Shown: positions 27,043-36,495, counted from the stretch's first letter. The stretch is 64,000 nucleotides of DNA from Octadecabacter ascidiaceicola (GCF_900185015.1 NZ_FXYD01000002.1:248001-312000), one strand, 5' to 3'. A program made the numbers and translations. Notes: a model not told the origin generated them from the sequence alone.

Positions 27043-28155
27043 ATGTCTGTTGAGTTAAGAGAGCGAGATTTCAAGGCGTTCTTTGAAGCACCGTTCAAGG
27101 CCTATGGGCGGAACAGCCCCTATGTGTCTCCGTTAAAGGGTGACCTGAAGCGGCTCTTGTCCGATCGAAACCCGCTGGTGTCTGGCGCGGGTGAAGGGGC
27201 ATTGACCTATTTTACGGCGCATCGGAATGGTGGTGTTGTCGGGCGTATTACGGCGCATGAACATGGTGCGTCAAACCGCGTTCACAGCGTGCGGCTTGGC
27301 TATTTCGGGTATTTTGATTGTGCTGATGATGCCGAGGCCGGCGCCGCGTTGCTTGAAGCGGCGCAAGCGTGGTGCCGTGCGCGGGGGCTTGTCGAGATCG
27401 CGGGGAACTTTAACCTAACGGCGATGCAGCAGATTGGCGTTGTGACAGAGGGGTTTGAGCACGCGCCTTACCTTGATCAGACGTGGTCCCCGCCCCATAT
27501 CGCGCGGCTATTGATCGAGAATGGGTTTGAGCAGAGTTTTCCGATGGCGACGATGGAAGTGCGTGGTCTGCAGAACGCGCCTGACATGGGGATCGGGTCG
27601 AAACAGCAGGCGGTTCTGGATAATCCAGATTTCGAGTTCGCCCCAATCAACCAACGGACGATTTCGCAGCGCATTGAAGAGGCGCGGCTGATATTGAATG
27701 CATCCTTTGCGGATAACCCGATGTTCGTTCCCGTGAGCGCCGAAGAATTCCATTTTCAGGCCAAGGACATGAAGTGGGTGATGGATAAGCGCATTTCAGC
27801 GGTGTTGCATCATAAAGGCCAACCGGCGGGCTGCATAATTTGTGTGCCGGATATGAACCCGTTCTTGTGGCGTATCCGGTCGCGCCTTGGAATTTCGACG
27901 CCGTGGCATTTTTTGCGGCATCGGATGACCAATAAACGCGCGATTGTTATCTTTGCGGGCATCATGCCGGAACTGCAGGGGCGAGGGATTAACCCTGTGA
28001 TCCTGCGCCATGTGATGATGAATGCGAAAGCGGCAGGATATACCGAGGTGGGCAATACGTGGATCGCGGATGTGAATCCAATGAGCCTTGCCCAAGCCGA
28101 AAAGGCAGGGAGCAGCCGGATGCACCGGCTACACCTGTTTTCAAAGGCGCTTTAG
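27043..28155 (+). CDS. GNAT-superfamily acyltransferase (YghO-like), 370 aa
   Basis: Long cytosolic protein with two regions. The N-terminal half begins with a beta-strand-rich GNAT-like part (FTAHRNGGVVGRITAHE, then a helix AQAWCRARG). The C-terminal half ends in a more typical acetyl-CoA site (IMPELQGRGINPVILRHVM) and conserved NTWIADVNPMS. The length and layout match large YghO-type GNAT proteins, which are uncharacterised. GGAGC lies upstream of the start. The gene is convergent with znuA, with three bases between stop codons. No substrate can be proposed. Confidence 0.82.
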   Translation: MSVELRERDFKAFFEAPFKAYGRNSPYVSPLKGDLKRLLSDRNPLVSGAGEGALTYFTAHRNGGVVGRITAHEHGASNRVHSVRLGYFGYFDCADDAEAGAALLEAAQAWCRARGLVEIAGNFNLTAMQQIGVVTEGFEHAPYLDQTWSPPHIARLLIENGFEQSFPMATMEVRGLQNAPDMGIGSKQQAVLDNPDFEFAPINQRTISQRIEEARLILNASFADNPMFVPVSAEEFHFQAKDMKWVMDKRISAVLHHKGQPAGCIICVPDMNPFLWRIRSRLGISTPWHFLRHRMTNKRAIVIFAGIMPELQGRGINPVILRHVMMNAKAAGYTEVGNTWIADVNPMSLAQAEKAGSSRMHRLHLFSKAL

Positions 28156-28158
28156 CGA

Positions 28159-29214
28159 CTAGCCACCAAGGCACGTCAGATAAGCATCAGCCAACCCGTT
28201 CAGCGTTGCAGCGTAGTGATCCGGGCCTTGTGGGTAGGCCGCGCCAAGTGGATCGGCAACGGCAGTATTCGCATCGGTACCTTCACGAACCAGTTCAACC
28301 CATTCATCGCGTGATTGTGGATCGCTGAGAACGCAGGCGATGTCGTTTTCGCGGACCAGTTCTTGCAATGCTGCGATACGATCAGGGCCTGGTGTCGACG
28401 CATCACTCACGCTGATTGAACCGCTGACAGGCATGTCGTAGCGGCTGCCAAAATACTGGTAGGCATCATGTGGCGCGATGAGAGTGCGTGCCGGAACGTC
28501 AGCCAGTTTAGCCGCAATGCTTTCGTCCAGCGCGGTCAGGTTGGCGATGGTTGCCTCAGCGTTGGCAGCATAGGTCGCGCTGTTTTCAGGATCGGCCTCG
28601 GACAGAGCTGCCGCGATATCATCGACCCAAGCGATAGCAACCTGTGGATCGGTCCAAGCATGTGGATCGAGATCTCCAACCTTGCCATGGCCATGGCCTT
28701 CGTGTTCGTCGTGTTCGTCGTGTTCGTCGTGTTCGTCGTGTTCGTCGTGTTCGTCGTGTTCGTCGTGTTCGTCGTGTTCGTCGTGTTCGTCGTGTTCGTC
28801 GTGTTCGTCGTGTTCGTCATGGTCGTCATGATCATCATGCCCGTCGTGATCATCCTCAAGCACGAAAACTGCACGATCGCGGCGAGTCAATGCTGGCCAG
28901 TCCGATGTTGCCAGCAATGCAAGCGAGGACGTTTCAGGCGCGAGTGTTTCGAGCGCTTCATCCAGCCATGGGGCGAGCTCAGGGCCGACCCAAACAACGA
29001 GGTCTGCGGATTGTACAGCGTCAGCTTGGTCATAGGAAAATTGAAAACCGTGTGGCGACGCACCGCGCGTAACCAGTGCAGTGACGTCTGCATTTGGTCC
29101 TGCGACTTGCATAACAAGGCTTTCAATCGGGGCGATATCTGTGACGATTTTCAGGTCTTGGGCCAGGGCGGAGAGTGGTAAAGTGGAGAGAAGAGTTGGG
29201 AGGAGAATACGCAT
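28159..29214 (-). CDS. znuA: Zinc ABC transporter substrate-binding protein ZnuA
   Basis: 351-residue periplasmic zinc-binding protein with a signal peptide (residues 1-16, PLSALA). The cluster A-I fold is recognisable by SPHGFQFSYDQ (first zinc histidine), DPHAWTDPQ (second), IAPHDAYQYFG (third) and the C-terminal DPQS acidic ligand region. Between them, at about residues 133-170, is a His-Asp-Glu tandem repeat that probably gathers zinc. ATG 29214 is chosen over the open frame to 29244 because it begins the signal peptide. It is divergent from zur-znuC-znuB, with a Zur-type palindrome in the gap, so it should be derepressed under zinc limitation. Confidence 0.96.
   Translation of the reverse strand: MRILLPTLLSTLPLSALAQDLKIVTDIAPIESLVMQVAGPNADVTALVTRGASPHGFQFSYDQADAVQSADLVVWVGPELAPWLDEALETLAPETSSLALLATSDWPALTRRDRAVFVLEDDHDGHDDHDDHDEHDEHDEHDEHDEHDEHDEHDEHDEHDEHDEHDEHDEHEGHGHGKVGDLDPHAWTDPQVAIAWVDDIAAALSEADPENSATYAANAEATIANLTALDESIAAKLADVPARTLIAPHDAYQYFGSRYDMPVSGSISVSDASTPGPDRIAALQELVRENDIACVLSDPQSRDEWVELVREGTDANTAVADPLGAAYPQGPDHYAATLNGLADAYLTCLGG
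28704..28818. repeat. 9-bp tandem repeat encoding the His-Asp-Glu array of ZnuA
   Basis: The unit GTTCGTCGT (DEH on the coding strand) runs for about 13 near-perfect copies, followed by a degenerate tail with GTCAT variants. The identity between copies suggests recent expansion by slippage, so copy number probably varies between strains. Confidence 0.92.
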
Positions 29215-29255
29215 AATGATCTCTTGTGATTTAAGGTAGGGCATTCTATAATTGA

Positions 29256-29269
29256 TATGTTATAACATA
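29256..29269. promoter_or_regulatory. Zur-type operator between znuA and zur-znuCB
   Basis: A perfect 14-bp palindrome, TATGTTATAACATA, lies in the 68-bp gap between the divergent start codons. It matches the known Zur box pattern (TGTTATA-TATAACA type) of proteobacteria, and its central position suits repression of both operons. Confidence 0.85.
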
Positions 29270-29282
29270 ACAAGAGCGAAAG

Positions 29283-29765
29283 ATGATATCCGATCCTAAA
29301 AACTCAACAGCGCCGTTTACAGCCCATGACCATGGGCGGTGTATCGCTTCTGCATTGGCTTCCGCAGAAGCGGCCTGTGCAGCGACCGATTTGCGCCTGA
29401 CGCCCGTGCGACGCCGCACGTTAGAGATACTGCTTGAGGCGCATGAAGCGCTTGGGGCGTATGATGTTTTGGCGCGTCTGGATGCGGAAGGGTTTGGGTC
29501 AAAGCCACCGGTTGCATACCGTGCGCTGACGTTTTTGGTGGATGCGGGTTTGGCCCATCGCATCGAGCGGTTGAATGCCTTTGTGGCCTGTGTTCACCCG
29601 GGCGAAGACCACGACCCGGCGTTCTTGATCTGCAAAAGCTGTGGTACCGTCGCGGAAGGCGAGGCTGAGGATGCGATGAAATCTTCTGCCGCTGCCGCTG
29701 GTTTTCAAATTGAACGCACCGTGGTTGAGGCCACTGGCGTTTGCCCTGCGTGTCAGGACGACTAA
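29283..29765 (+). CDS. zur: Zinc uptake regulator Zur (Fur family)
   Basis: 160-residue Fur-family repressor. The N-terminal winged helix at about 30-95 contains LTPVRRRTLEILLEAHEALGAYDVL. A zinc-binding dimerisation domain follows, with HPGEDHDP and the structural cysteine pairs CKSC near 117-120 and CPAC near 155-158. The position between znuA and znuCB identifies zinc as the ligand rather than iron. Its last base is shared with the znuC start (TAATG), so it is translationally coupled to the transporter it should repress. Confidence 0.94.
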   Translation: MISDPKNSTAPFTAHDHGRCIASALASAEAACAATDLRLTPVRRRTLEILLEAHEALGAYDVLARLDAEGFGSKPPVAYRALTFLVDAGLAHRIERLNAFVACVHPGEDHDPAFLICKSCGTVAEGEAEDAMKSSAAAAGFQIERTVVEATGVCPACQDD

Positions 29766-30526
29766 TGCCCCTCATTGACGCTCAAAATATAGAAATCCGC
29801 CACGGCGCTACGCGCGCTGTCTTCGGAGTATCGCTTTCGATTGAAGCAGGTGAAATCGTGACGATTGTCGGACCAAACGGGTCGGGTAAATCTACGCTTT
29901 TGCGGGCCTTGATCGGGGCTATTCCGACAAGCAGTGGCACGATTAAACGCGCGCCGAACCTGCGTGTGGGCTACGTGCCGCAAAAGCTGCATGTTGATCC
30001 TACGTTGCCGATGACGGTGCGCCGCTTTCTCAATTTGCCGCGCCATGTTGGAGCAAAGGCGGTGCGTGTTGCGTTGACACGAACGGGTGTGCAAGAGCTT
30101 GATAAAAAACAGATTTCGGCGCTTTCTGGTGGGCAATTGCAGCGGGTTCTTTTGGCACGTGCGATTTTGAATGACCCGCAGGTGTTGGTGCTGGACGAGG
30201 CCACGCAAGGGTTGGACCAACCGGGGTCTGCTGACTTTTACCGCCTGATCGAAGCACTGCGCGACGAGATCGGCTGCGCGGTTTTGATGGTGAGCCACGA
30301 ATTGCATGTTGTGATGTCGGCCACAGACCGCGTGATTTGTCTGAATGGGCATATCTGCTGTGAAGGAACGCCTGCTGTCGTGACGGCGACGGAAGCCTAT
30401 CGCGAATTGTTTGGGACAGGGACGGGTGGTGCGCTTGCGCTTTATCGTCACGACCATGATCATGCGCATTCGGGCGATCAGGCCTGTACCCATGATCATC
30501 ACCACGAACATGAGGCGGCCGAATGA
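29765..30526 (+). CDS. znuC: Zinc ABC transporter ATP-binding protein ZnuC
   Basis: 253-residue ATPase of the zinc importer: Walker A GPNGSGKST at 36-44, signature LSGGQLQRV, Walker B VLVLDEATQG and the switch histidine in MVSHELHV. The C-terminus has a His-rich tail (HDHDHAHS, then HDHHHEHE) that may bind zinc. ATG 29765 fits the family better than the open frame from 29741. It couples to zur upstream and, through ATGA, to znuB downstream. Confidence 0.96.
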   Translation: MPLIDAQNIEIRHGATRAVFGVSLSIEAGEIVTIVGPNGSGKSTLLRALIGAIPTSSGTIKRAPNLRVGYVPQKLHVDPTLPMTVRRFLNLPRHVGAKAVRVALTRTGVQELDKKQISALSGGQLQRVLLARAILNDPQVLVLDEATQGLDQPGSADFYRLIEALRDEIGCAVLMVSHELHVVMSATDRVICLNGHICCEGTPAVVTATEAYRELFGTGTGGALALYRHDHDHAHSGDQACTHDHHHEHEAAE

Positions 30527-31323
30527 TCGACCTTTTAAACGACTTCATGGTACGGGCGATCCTCGCGGCAGTCGGAACGGCGTTGGCGTGCGGCGCGTTA
30601 GGGTGTTTTGTGGTGTGGCGTCGCATGGCCTATTTCGGAGACGCCACGGCCCATGCGGCCATTCTTGGTGTTGCCTTGGCGTTGTTGTTTTCCGTCTCAA
30701 TTCCGCTTGGGGTTCTGATCGTTGCACTTGCGATGGGACTGCTGGTCGGGGCGTTGTCTGGCAGTACTACAACGCCGGATTCATTGCTGGGGGTTCTGTC
30801 CCATGGTGCGCTTGCAATCGGGCTTGTTGCAGTTTCGTTGATGCCGTCAGCACGTCTCGATCTGGAATCTTACTTGTTCGGGGACATTCTTGTAGTCTCT
30901 AAGATGGATCTGTTGGTGATTTGGGGCGGCGCTGCGACTGTTTGCGGTGTCCTTGCGTGGCGTTGGCAGGCGTTGTTGGCGGAAATCCTTTCCAATGACC
31001 TCGCCTATGCGTCGGGGCTTAACCCACGGCGGGACCGGATGCTTTTGACGTTGTTGATTGCGGCGGTGGTTGCCGTTTCGATCAAGGTTGTTGGGGCCTT
31101 ACTGATTACCGCGATGCTGATCATTCCTGCGGCTGCCGCGCGTTTGATTGCACGGGGACCGGAAGGCATGGCGATTTGGGCGACGTTGATCGGCGTCGTT
31201 GCAGCCGTTGGTGGGCTTTACGGTGCGCGTGAGTTTGGCACGCCTGCCGGTCCGTCAATTATTTGTTTTGCAACGGCAATTTTCTGTGCGGCCAGCGCGG
31301 TTGGTCAACTTCGCAAGGTCTAA
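30523..31323 (+). CDS. znuB: Zinc ABC transporter permease ZnuB
   Basis: 266-residue ABC-3-type permease with about eight transmembrane helices. The family pattern is clear in [27 protein letters not shown] near the N-terminus and in [24 protein letters not shown]. It forms the membrane channel of the zinc importer with ZnuC and ZnuA. Start overlaps the znuC stop by four bases; its stop overlaps that of the convergent dtd gene. Confidence 0.96.
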   Translation: MIDLLNDFMVRAILAAVGTALACGALGCFVVWRRMAYFGDATAHAAILGVALALLFSVSIPLGVLIVALAMGLLVGALSGSTTTPDSLLGVLSHGALAIGLVAVSLMPSARLDLESYLFGDILVVSKMDLLVIWGGAATVCGVLAWRWQALLAEILSNDLAYASGLNPRRDRMLLTLLIAAVVAVSIKVVGALLITAMLIIPAAAARLIARGPEGMAIWATLIGVVAAVGGLYGAREFGTPAGPSIICFATAIFCAASAVGQLRKV

Positions 31324-31760
31324 GCGTCGGTATCCATCCAGATGGTGACAGGGCCGTCGTTGACCAAGGATACCGCCATATCAGCACCGAACTGCCCTGT
31401 CCGAGTTGGCACGAGCGCGCCCATTTCAGCGGCGAAGGCTTCGTACAGGCGCTCGCCGTCTTGCGGGGCGGCTGCGGCGGAAAATCCGGGGCGGTTGCCG
31501 CGCGATGTGTCTGCGGCCAAAGTGAACTGGCTCACAATCAAGGCTTCGCCGCTGATATCGACGACGGATCGGTTCATCCGGCCTTCGTCATCTTTGAAAA
31601 TCCGCAGCTTGGAAATCTTGGCCGCAAGTTTCGCCGGCATGTCATCGGTGTCGCCCTGCATCGCGCAGATCAGCACCAAAACACCGGCGCCGCATTCGCC
31701 GACCAATGCGCCATCCACGTGAACCTGTGCGGATTTAACCCGCTGGATCAGGGCCCTCAA
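31320..31760 (-). CDS. dtd: D-aminoacyl-tRNA deacylase Dtd
   Basis: 146 residues, the usual length for this enzyme. It hydrolyses D-aminoacyl-tRNAs, preventing D-amino acids from entering proteins. Conserved elements are the N-terminal [11 protein letters not shown], the active-site strand SQFTLAAD and the glycine-cis-proline motif near NDGPVTIW. The start codon overlaps the sugar kinase stop by four bases, so it ends the long minus-strand operon from 38686. Confidence 0.96.
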   Translation of the reverse strand: MRALIQRVKSAQVHVDGALVGECGAGVLVLICAMQGDTDDMPAKLAAKISKLRIFKDDEGRMNRSVVDISGEALIVSQFTLAADTSRGNRPGFSAAAAPQDGERLYEAFAAEMGALVPTRTGQFGADMAVSLVNDGPVTIWMDTDA

Positions 31761-32671
31761 AGGCCGAGCTCTGCAGCGGTGGGCGGGTTTGCACCTGCGC
31801 GCGATACGGTGACAGCCGCTACGCGTACGCCCAGATGCAAGGCTTCGCGGATCTCATCCTCGGTCAGGTTTGCGATGCGGTTTTTGGTGAGGCAGCCCAT
31901 ACGATCCAAGCCCGCCAAAGTGCCGGCATTGAACGTATCGCCAGCGCCGACGGTGTCTACCACCTCAGCACGTTCAGACGGAACGAACACTTCGTGATTG
32001 GCGGTGTAACCTGTCACACCATCAGCGCCCTGCGTGATACACACCAGCTTGGCGCCTTTGGCGACAAGCCCGCGAGCAAGCTCAGCCAAGTCGCCTTCGC
32101 CTTCCAGCCAGTGCAGGTCTTCGTCGCTGAGTTTGATGATATCTGCGGCGGCCATCATCCGATCAATTCGGCCGCGATAGGCGCCGACGTCTTTGATGAA
32201 GGACGGGCGAATGTTGGGGTCGATCATGGTTACACGGCGTGGGGATTCACGCAGCATCAAGGCTTCGTAGACGTCACCGCAGCCGTTGCCGACCAAAGAA
32301 ATACCGCCAAAGAACAAGGCGTTGGCTTCGGTCTCTGGCGCGGCAGTCAATGAACGCATGGCCGAGTTTTCGTCATAGAACGCGTAGGTCGCCTGACCAT
32401 CCACGAGTTTGACAAACGCAACCGTGCAAGGCGCAACCATGCGCGGGGATGGGGTGTGATCCACGCCGCTGTCATCAAGCGCGCCGCGCAGGATGTCACC
32501 CAGGAAATCCGCCGACATGCCGCAGAAAAACTGCGCGTCAACGCCCAGCCGTCCCAGTCCAATTGCCGTGTTGAACACCGCACCACCGGGGTAGGGTGCA
32601 AAGCAGTCTTCGCCCTCGGCGCTTTTGCGCGGCAACATATCAATCAGGGCTTCACCACAGGCCAGAATCAT
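31757..32671 (-). CDS. PfkB-family carbohydrate kinase (fructokinase-like)
   Basis: 304 residues with the PfkB signature pair: the N-terminal [15 protein letters not shown] and the C-terminal [13 protein letters not shown], whose aspartate is the catalytic base. It transfers phosphate from ATP to a sugar, most likely fructose given its similarity to bacterial fructokinases. Start ATG 32671 lies 30 bp after the zinc-ribbon gene stop, so it may share the upstream operon's transcript, though its function seems unrelated. Confidence 0.92.
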   Translation of the reverse strand: MILACGEALIDMLPRKSAEGEDCFAPYPGGAVFNTAIGLGRLGVDAQFFCGMSADFLGDILRGALDDSGVDHTPSPRMVAPCTVAFVKLVDGQATYAFYDENSAMRSLTAAPETEANALFFGGISLVGNGCGDVYEALMLRESPRRVTMIDPNIRPSFIKDVGAYRGRIDRMMAAADIIKLSDEDLHWLEGEGDLAELARGLVAKGAKLVCITQGADGVTGYTANHEVFVPSERAEVVDTVGAGDTFNAGTLAGLDRMGCLTKNRIANLTEDEIREALHLGVRVAAVTVSRAGANPPTAAELGL

Positions 32672-32701
32672 AACGTGTCCTTCCGTTTCGCGGCGCTTTT
32701 A

Positions 32702-33820
32702 TCACTGACTGTTAGCGATAACAAATCCGATGCATCCAGCGATAATCAGGCCAAAGAAGACCGCAATCGCGATCTTGATGGCTGAAAAGGGACGCTCGCC
32801 TTGGACACGGCCTGTGCGCCCATTCACCACAAAGCGATACGTGCGCCCGCGATATTTATACGCAGCCATCCAGACAGGCAGTAGCACATGTTTGAACGTC
32901 AGGGTGCCGATCTGAGTGTCCACGCTTGAGACTTGCTGCGCGTCGCCACCGATGTCGAATTTCACATCGCGGTGGATGACGCGGTCCATGTAGTGGCGGG
33001 CCTCTTTGAAAGCATCTTCCAACTCGATTGAATACCCCTCAGCGCGAAAACCAGCGAGGTATTCAGGTTGATAGGGTTCCATCGCGGACAGATCCCAAGG
33101 TTCCAGCGCGTCCGTGTATTTCTTGGGCAGGGATTTGGAGCCAAGCACCAAAACATCATCAAAGAACCGTGCGACACGGCCCGTTACGCGCCGCCAGCGT
33201 GTTTTGCGCACGCGAACCTGTTGGCGCTTACCATCACGCATAACGGTTTTGGTTTCGTAGTAGTGAGTCCCGCGTTGGCCTGCGTATTTGGATTTCGTGT
33301 CGGCATCGAAGGTCCAGTAGGGGACATAGATTCCCGACAAAGTGCGCCCCTTTCGGGCGTATTCCTTCAGCCCGTTGGGGGCAAACCAGAGGCTGCCCAG
33401 CCAGTTTGTCATCTTTGCGCGTGCGGCGCGTTCATCCAGTGCAAAGGGCAACAGCCCTTTGGGTTTGATGTGCCGATGCAGGCCTGTATCCGTGACAACG
33501 GGCGTTGCGCAGAACGGGCATTCGGCGGAATGGACGCTTTCGTCAAACTCGGTTTGTGCGCCACAGTTGGGGCAGGACACCACGCGGGTTTCTTCGATTT
33601 CTTCTTCCGGCATGTCGCCAGAAACAGCATTTCGGAAATCGAGTTCCTGCAACGATCCGCCACGCCACAGCCCATCGCCGATCGCTTCGGTATTGCCGCA
33701 ATGATCGCAGATCAGGCGGTTCTCGCCCGGATCAAACCGCAAGTCCGCGCCGCATTGATCGCAAGGAAAGCGGTGTTCGTCGGCAGGTCGCGGTTGATCT
33801 TCCAGATACGTGTCAGACAT
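32702..33820 (-). CDS. TFIIB-type zinc-ribbon membrane protein
   Basis: 372 residues. Two zinc ribbons occupy the first 110 residues (CDQC...CDHC and CPNC...CPFC). A middle domain of unknown fold contains conserved tryptophan/tyrosine stretches (YVPYWTFDADT), and one transmembrane helix lies at the extreme C-terminus (about 345-368). It is the kind of zinc-ribbon protein often found with SPFH and TelA genes. It has no catalytic motif that I can identify. A role as a membrane-anchored scaffold in the upstream module is inferred from position, 30 bp from cytochrome b561. Confidence 0.82.
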   Translation of the reverse strand: MSDTYLEDQPRPADEHRFPCDQCGADLRFDPGENRLICDHCGNTEAIGDGLWRGGSLQELDFRNAVSGDMPEEEIEETRVVSCPNCGAQTEFDESVHSAECPFCATPVVTDTGLHRHIKPKGLLPFALDERAARAKMTNWLGSLWFAPNGLKEYARKGRTLSGIYVPYWTFDADTKSKYAGQRGTHYYETKTVMRDGKRQQVRVRKTRWRRVTGRVARFFDDVLVLGSKSLPKKYTDALEPWDLSAMEPYQPEYLAGFRAEGYSIELEDAFKEARHYMDRVIHRDVKFDIGGDAQQVSSVDTQIGTLTFKHVLLPVWMAAYKYRGRTYRFVVNGRTGRVQGERPFSAIKIAIAVFFGLIIAGCIGFVIANSQ

Positions 33821-33849
33821 TGGGACGCTTTATAATTGGATGGTGACGG

Positions 33850-34323
33850 TCATTCAGGGCGCAGCATGCGCATCAAAGTACCGTCCTTCTTGCCGAATTG
33901 GTGCCAGATGGCCATTGCCGCGTGACCCAGTGCTGCCAACATCAATGCCTTTGCCGTGAATTCATGAAAGCCCGACAGATTGCGGAAGCCCCCGAACCAT
34001 GTGGCGGCGCCTAAAAGCGGTACAATGATGACTAGCGCATAGATAAGGCGATGACCCCAAGTCGCGGCCAGTTTCCCCATCTCGGTGCCTTCGGGTTCTG
34101 GAGCGCCACGGCGGTGGCGTAGTACAATCCGTACAATGATCATGATCATCGCCAAAGCGCCCGCGATCGTGTGAATGGTTGGAAACGGACCTTCATTGGC
34201 TCGCCATGCTGCTTTCGCAACTTCTTCCATTCCCTCATGGGTAAACCACGCGACCAAGACGGCAATCGCCGTTAGCCAGTGAAGGACAATTTGCGTGCGT
34301 GAGTATCCTGTGCGCGTGGTCAT
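33850..34323 (-). CDS. Cytochrome b561
   Basis: 157-residue four-helix membrane cytochrome with paired haem-ligand histidines: one in helix 1 (IVLHWLTA), one in the second (IHTIAGA), and others in the last two helices (FHEFTAKA, LGHAAMAIWHQ). Such proteins move electrons between the quinone pool and periplasmic acceptors, or detoxify superoxide as in CybB. Its place between SPFH-GYF and zinc-ribbon genes is unusual and suggests redox function in that module. Confidence 0.9.
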   Translation of the reverse strand: MTTRTGYSRTQIVLHWLTAIAVLVAWFTHEGMEEVAKAAWRANEGPFPTIHTIAGALAMIMIIVRIVLRHRRGAPEPEGTEMGKLAATWGHRLIYALVIIVPLLGAATWFGGFRNLSGFHEFTAKALMLAALGHAAMAIWHQFGKKDGTLMRMLRPE

Positions 34324-34353
34324 ATCTAAAACCCCTTTGAGAATGGTTGCGGT

Positions 34354-35472
34354 TTACGCGCCTGGAGGCGGAGGAGGTGCGACTGTGAACAGTTGCGCCA
34401 ACTCGTCGACCTCATCAGCGGTCTTCCAGCCGTCTTGGCCTTGCGTCCAGACATAGGTGTCGCGGGTCAATTCGCCTTCAGAAACCATGCGTCCGAGTGC
34501 GGCCTTTGAAAATGGACCTTTGGTGTCTTTGCCGTCTGCGATGTGCCAGACGTGCTCGACTGGTGGCGGCGGAGGTGTTTGCGCAGAGGTGCTTGCGCCG
34601 CCGGTGTTGATGCCACTGCCGTTGATCCAAGGGTTCGCCAGTTGGCCAGCCATAGCCATGCCCATGCCAGCACCCAGACCAGCACCCATTGCGCCGGACG
34701 CTTCGCCGCCGCTGCGCAAGGCTTCTGCGGCTGCGTATTTCATGTGGGCGTTCAGATCACCCGTCAGGCCGCGGGATGTGCGCGTGTCCAATGCAGCTTC
34801 AACAGCAGGTGGTAGGCTTATGTTTTCAATGTACAATTCTGGAATGCTAAGGCCATAAGCGGCAACCGTTTCGGAAATTGCACCCGCAATGAGCTTGCCA
34901 AGATCGGCGGTGTTCGCCGCCATATCGAGGACCGGAATACCCGACGCCGCAATCGTGCGGGTGAAGGCCTGAACGATGATGTTGCGGATCTGGAAGCTGA
35001 TTTCGTCCATCGTGAATTCGCCGTCCGTGCCAACGATTTCGCGCAGGAACGTGGCCGGATCTGTGACCTTAACCGAATAAGTGCCGAACGCGCGGATACG
35101 GGTTGGGCCGAATTCTGGGTCGCGCAGCATGATCGGGTTTTTCGTGCCCCACTTAAGGTCGTTAAACCGCGTCGTGTTGACGTAGTAGATTTCCGATTTG
35201 AACGGGGATTTGAACCCGTGGTCCCAGTGCTGAAGCGTCGTCATGATCGGCATGTTGTTGGTTTCAAGCATGTACAAACCTGGCGTGAACACATCTGCCA
35301 GCTGGCCCTCATGCACGAACACAGCCGCCTGACCTTCACGGACTGTCAGCTTGGCGCCGTATTTGATTTCGTGGTCTTCACGTTCAAACCGCCACACCAT
35401 CGTGTCGCGCGTGTCGTCTGTCCAATGAATGACGTCAATAAATTCGCCAGTGAGAAAATCGAGAATGCCCAT
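34354..35472 (-). CDS. SPFH/Band 7-domain protein with a C-terminal GYF_2 domain
   Basis: 372 residues. The N-terminal two thirds match the YdjI-like SPFH (virion core protein) family, with an initial SPFH beta region and a coiled-coil part (AFTRTIAASGIPVLDM). A glycine/alanine-rich segment follows (GAMGAGLGAGMGMAMAG), then a proline run. The C-terminal 60 residues form a GYF_2 domain (VWHIADGKDTKGPFSK, YVWTQGQDGW), which often binds proline-rich peptides. Where related proteins carry a zinc-ribbon tail, this one has GYF instead, and the separate zinc-ribbon gene lies two genes downstream. Likely membrane-associated scaffold. Confidence 0.9.
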   Translation of the reverse strand: MGILDFLTGEFIDVIHWTDDTRDTMVWRFEREDHEIKYGAKLTVREGQAAVFVHEGQLADVFTPGLYMLETNNMPIMTTLQHWDHGFKSPFKSEIYYVNTTRFNDLKWGTKNPIMLRDPEFGPTRIRAFGTYSVKVTDPATFLREIVGTDGEFTMDEISFQIRNIIVQAFTRTIAASGIPVLDMAANTADLGKLIAGAISETVAAYGLSIPELYIENISLPPAVEAALDTRTSRGLTGDLNAHMKYAAAEALRSGGEASGAMGAGLGAGMGMAMAGQLANPWINGSGINTGGASTSAQTPPPPPVEHVWHIADGKDTKGPFSKAALGRMVSEGELTRDTYVWTQGQDGWKTADEVDELAQLFTVAPPPPPGA

Positions 35473-35507
35473 GTTGGGTCTCCTTAGTCGTTGTGTTCAG
35501 TATTCGT

Positions 35508-36491
35508 TTAACTTGGCCCAGAGTTCGTCAATTCAGTCGCGATGACCCGCGCGATGGGGGCGGCTTCGGCGGCGGCCATGCCCGTTTGCAGGCGGTCATC
35601 ATAGAGCATTTTTAACAGCAGTTCATCATGGGTGGTCAGGAGACCAAATTCTTCGTCATCATTGAAGATACTTGGGCGGGCTTGCGGGCTGTCGTTGGCG
35701 AGGCCCAATCCCTGCGCCAGTTCTTCGTGGATACAGGCAAGGCGCATCAAGTCAGGGTGTTCACCGCGGATCAGCGCGACGGCCTGTGAATACTGCGGGT
35801 TGCCGTCCTGCGAAAAGGCCAGCACCAGACACAGCGTGTCGCGCGGAACGTTTAGGAACGCGCCGACGCTGGCGTCATCGATACCGGGGACGAGGGCGCG
35901 TAGCTCTCCCTCAAATCCCAAGCGGTCGTCTTCGTTCAGGATTAGCACGTGGAAATTCGGGTCCGTGTCGTTCATCGACATCGGCTGGCCAGAAACTCGG
36001 GATAAGCGGGACACATAGTTGCGGACGTTTTGGCTGTCCTCAAGGCGTTGATCTTCGGGGATCGTGGCGCCGTATTGCACCGTGAACTTCACGGGTACTT
36101 CCCAGCGGCGCAGGCGGCTGAGGGTTGGCTGCGCGCGAAGGCCTGTTGGGGTCATGACGAATTCATCGAATAGGGCGATGCGCACGAAATTGCGGGCGAG
36201 TACTGTGTCGGTAAACGTGGTGTCCGGTCCGCCGCCATCCGTGCGCAAAAGGCCACGCGCCATAAGGTCGTTTTGAAGGCGTTGGAAGTGCACCGACAAT
36301 GCGCGGCTGGCATCAGATGGCGTTGCTGCAATGGGTGCGGGCGGCAGAGCAGGGGGGACAAGCCCTATTGGGCGTTGCTCTGGTGTTGTTGGTGGCGGCG
36401 CAACAGGCTCCGCCACTTCGCAGGCGGCAAGGATCAGCAGGGCCGCAAGACCCAGTGCTTTCCCCAATTTCCCGCCTGCGTTCAGGATCAA
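35508..36491 (-). CDS. DUF2927 lipoprotein
   Basis: 327 residues. The start appears to be TTG at 36491, four bases after the TelA stop, with GGAG eight bases upstream; no ATG precedes the signal. The lipobox AACEV places lipidated cysteine near residue 24. A proline-rich linker leads to the DUF2927 domain, which has the conserved HEELAQGLGL motif near residue 245. This resembles a zincin-type HExxxQ motif, so a metallopeptidase-like role is possible but unproven. It should sit in the periplasm, anchored to a membrane. Confidence 0.85.
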   Translation of the reverse strand: MILNAGGKLGKALGLAALLILAACEVAEPVAPPPTTPEQRPIGLVPPALPPAPIAATPSDASRALSVHFQRLQNDLMARGLLRTDGGGPDTTFTDTVLARNFVRIALFDEFVMTPTGLRAQPTLSRLRRWEVPVKFTVQYGATIPEDQRLEDSQNVRNYVSRLSRVSGQPMSMNDTDPNFHVLILNEDDRLGFEGELRALVPGIDDASVGAFLNVPRDTLCLVLAFSQDGNPQYSQAVALIRGEHPDLMRLACIHEELAQGLGLANDSPQARPSIFNDDEEFGLLTTHDELLLKMLYDDRLQTGMAAAEAAPIARVIATELTNSGPS

Positions 36492-36495
36492 ATCG

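Noticed and set aside
28704-28818. CRISPR array
   Set aside because: The units are contiguous 9-mers in frame within znuA, with no spacers and no cas genes nearby.
28468-29181. A 237-residue plus-strand frame with a FVV repeat opposite znuA
   Set aside because: It is the antisense reading of the znuA HDE repeat, has no family match, and znuA is unmistakable on the other strand.
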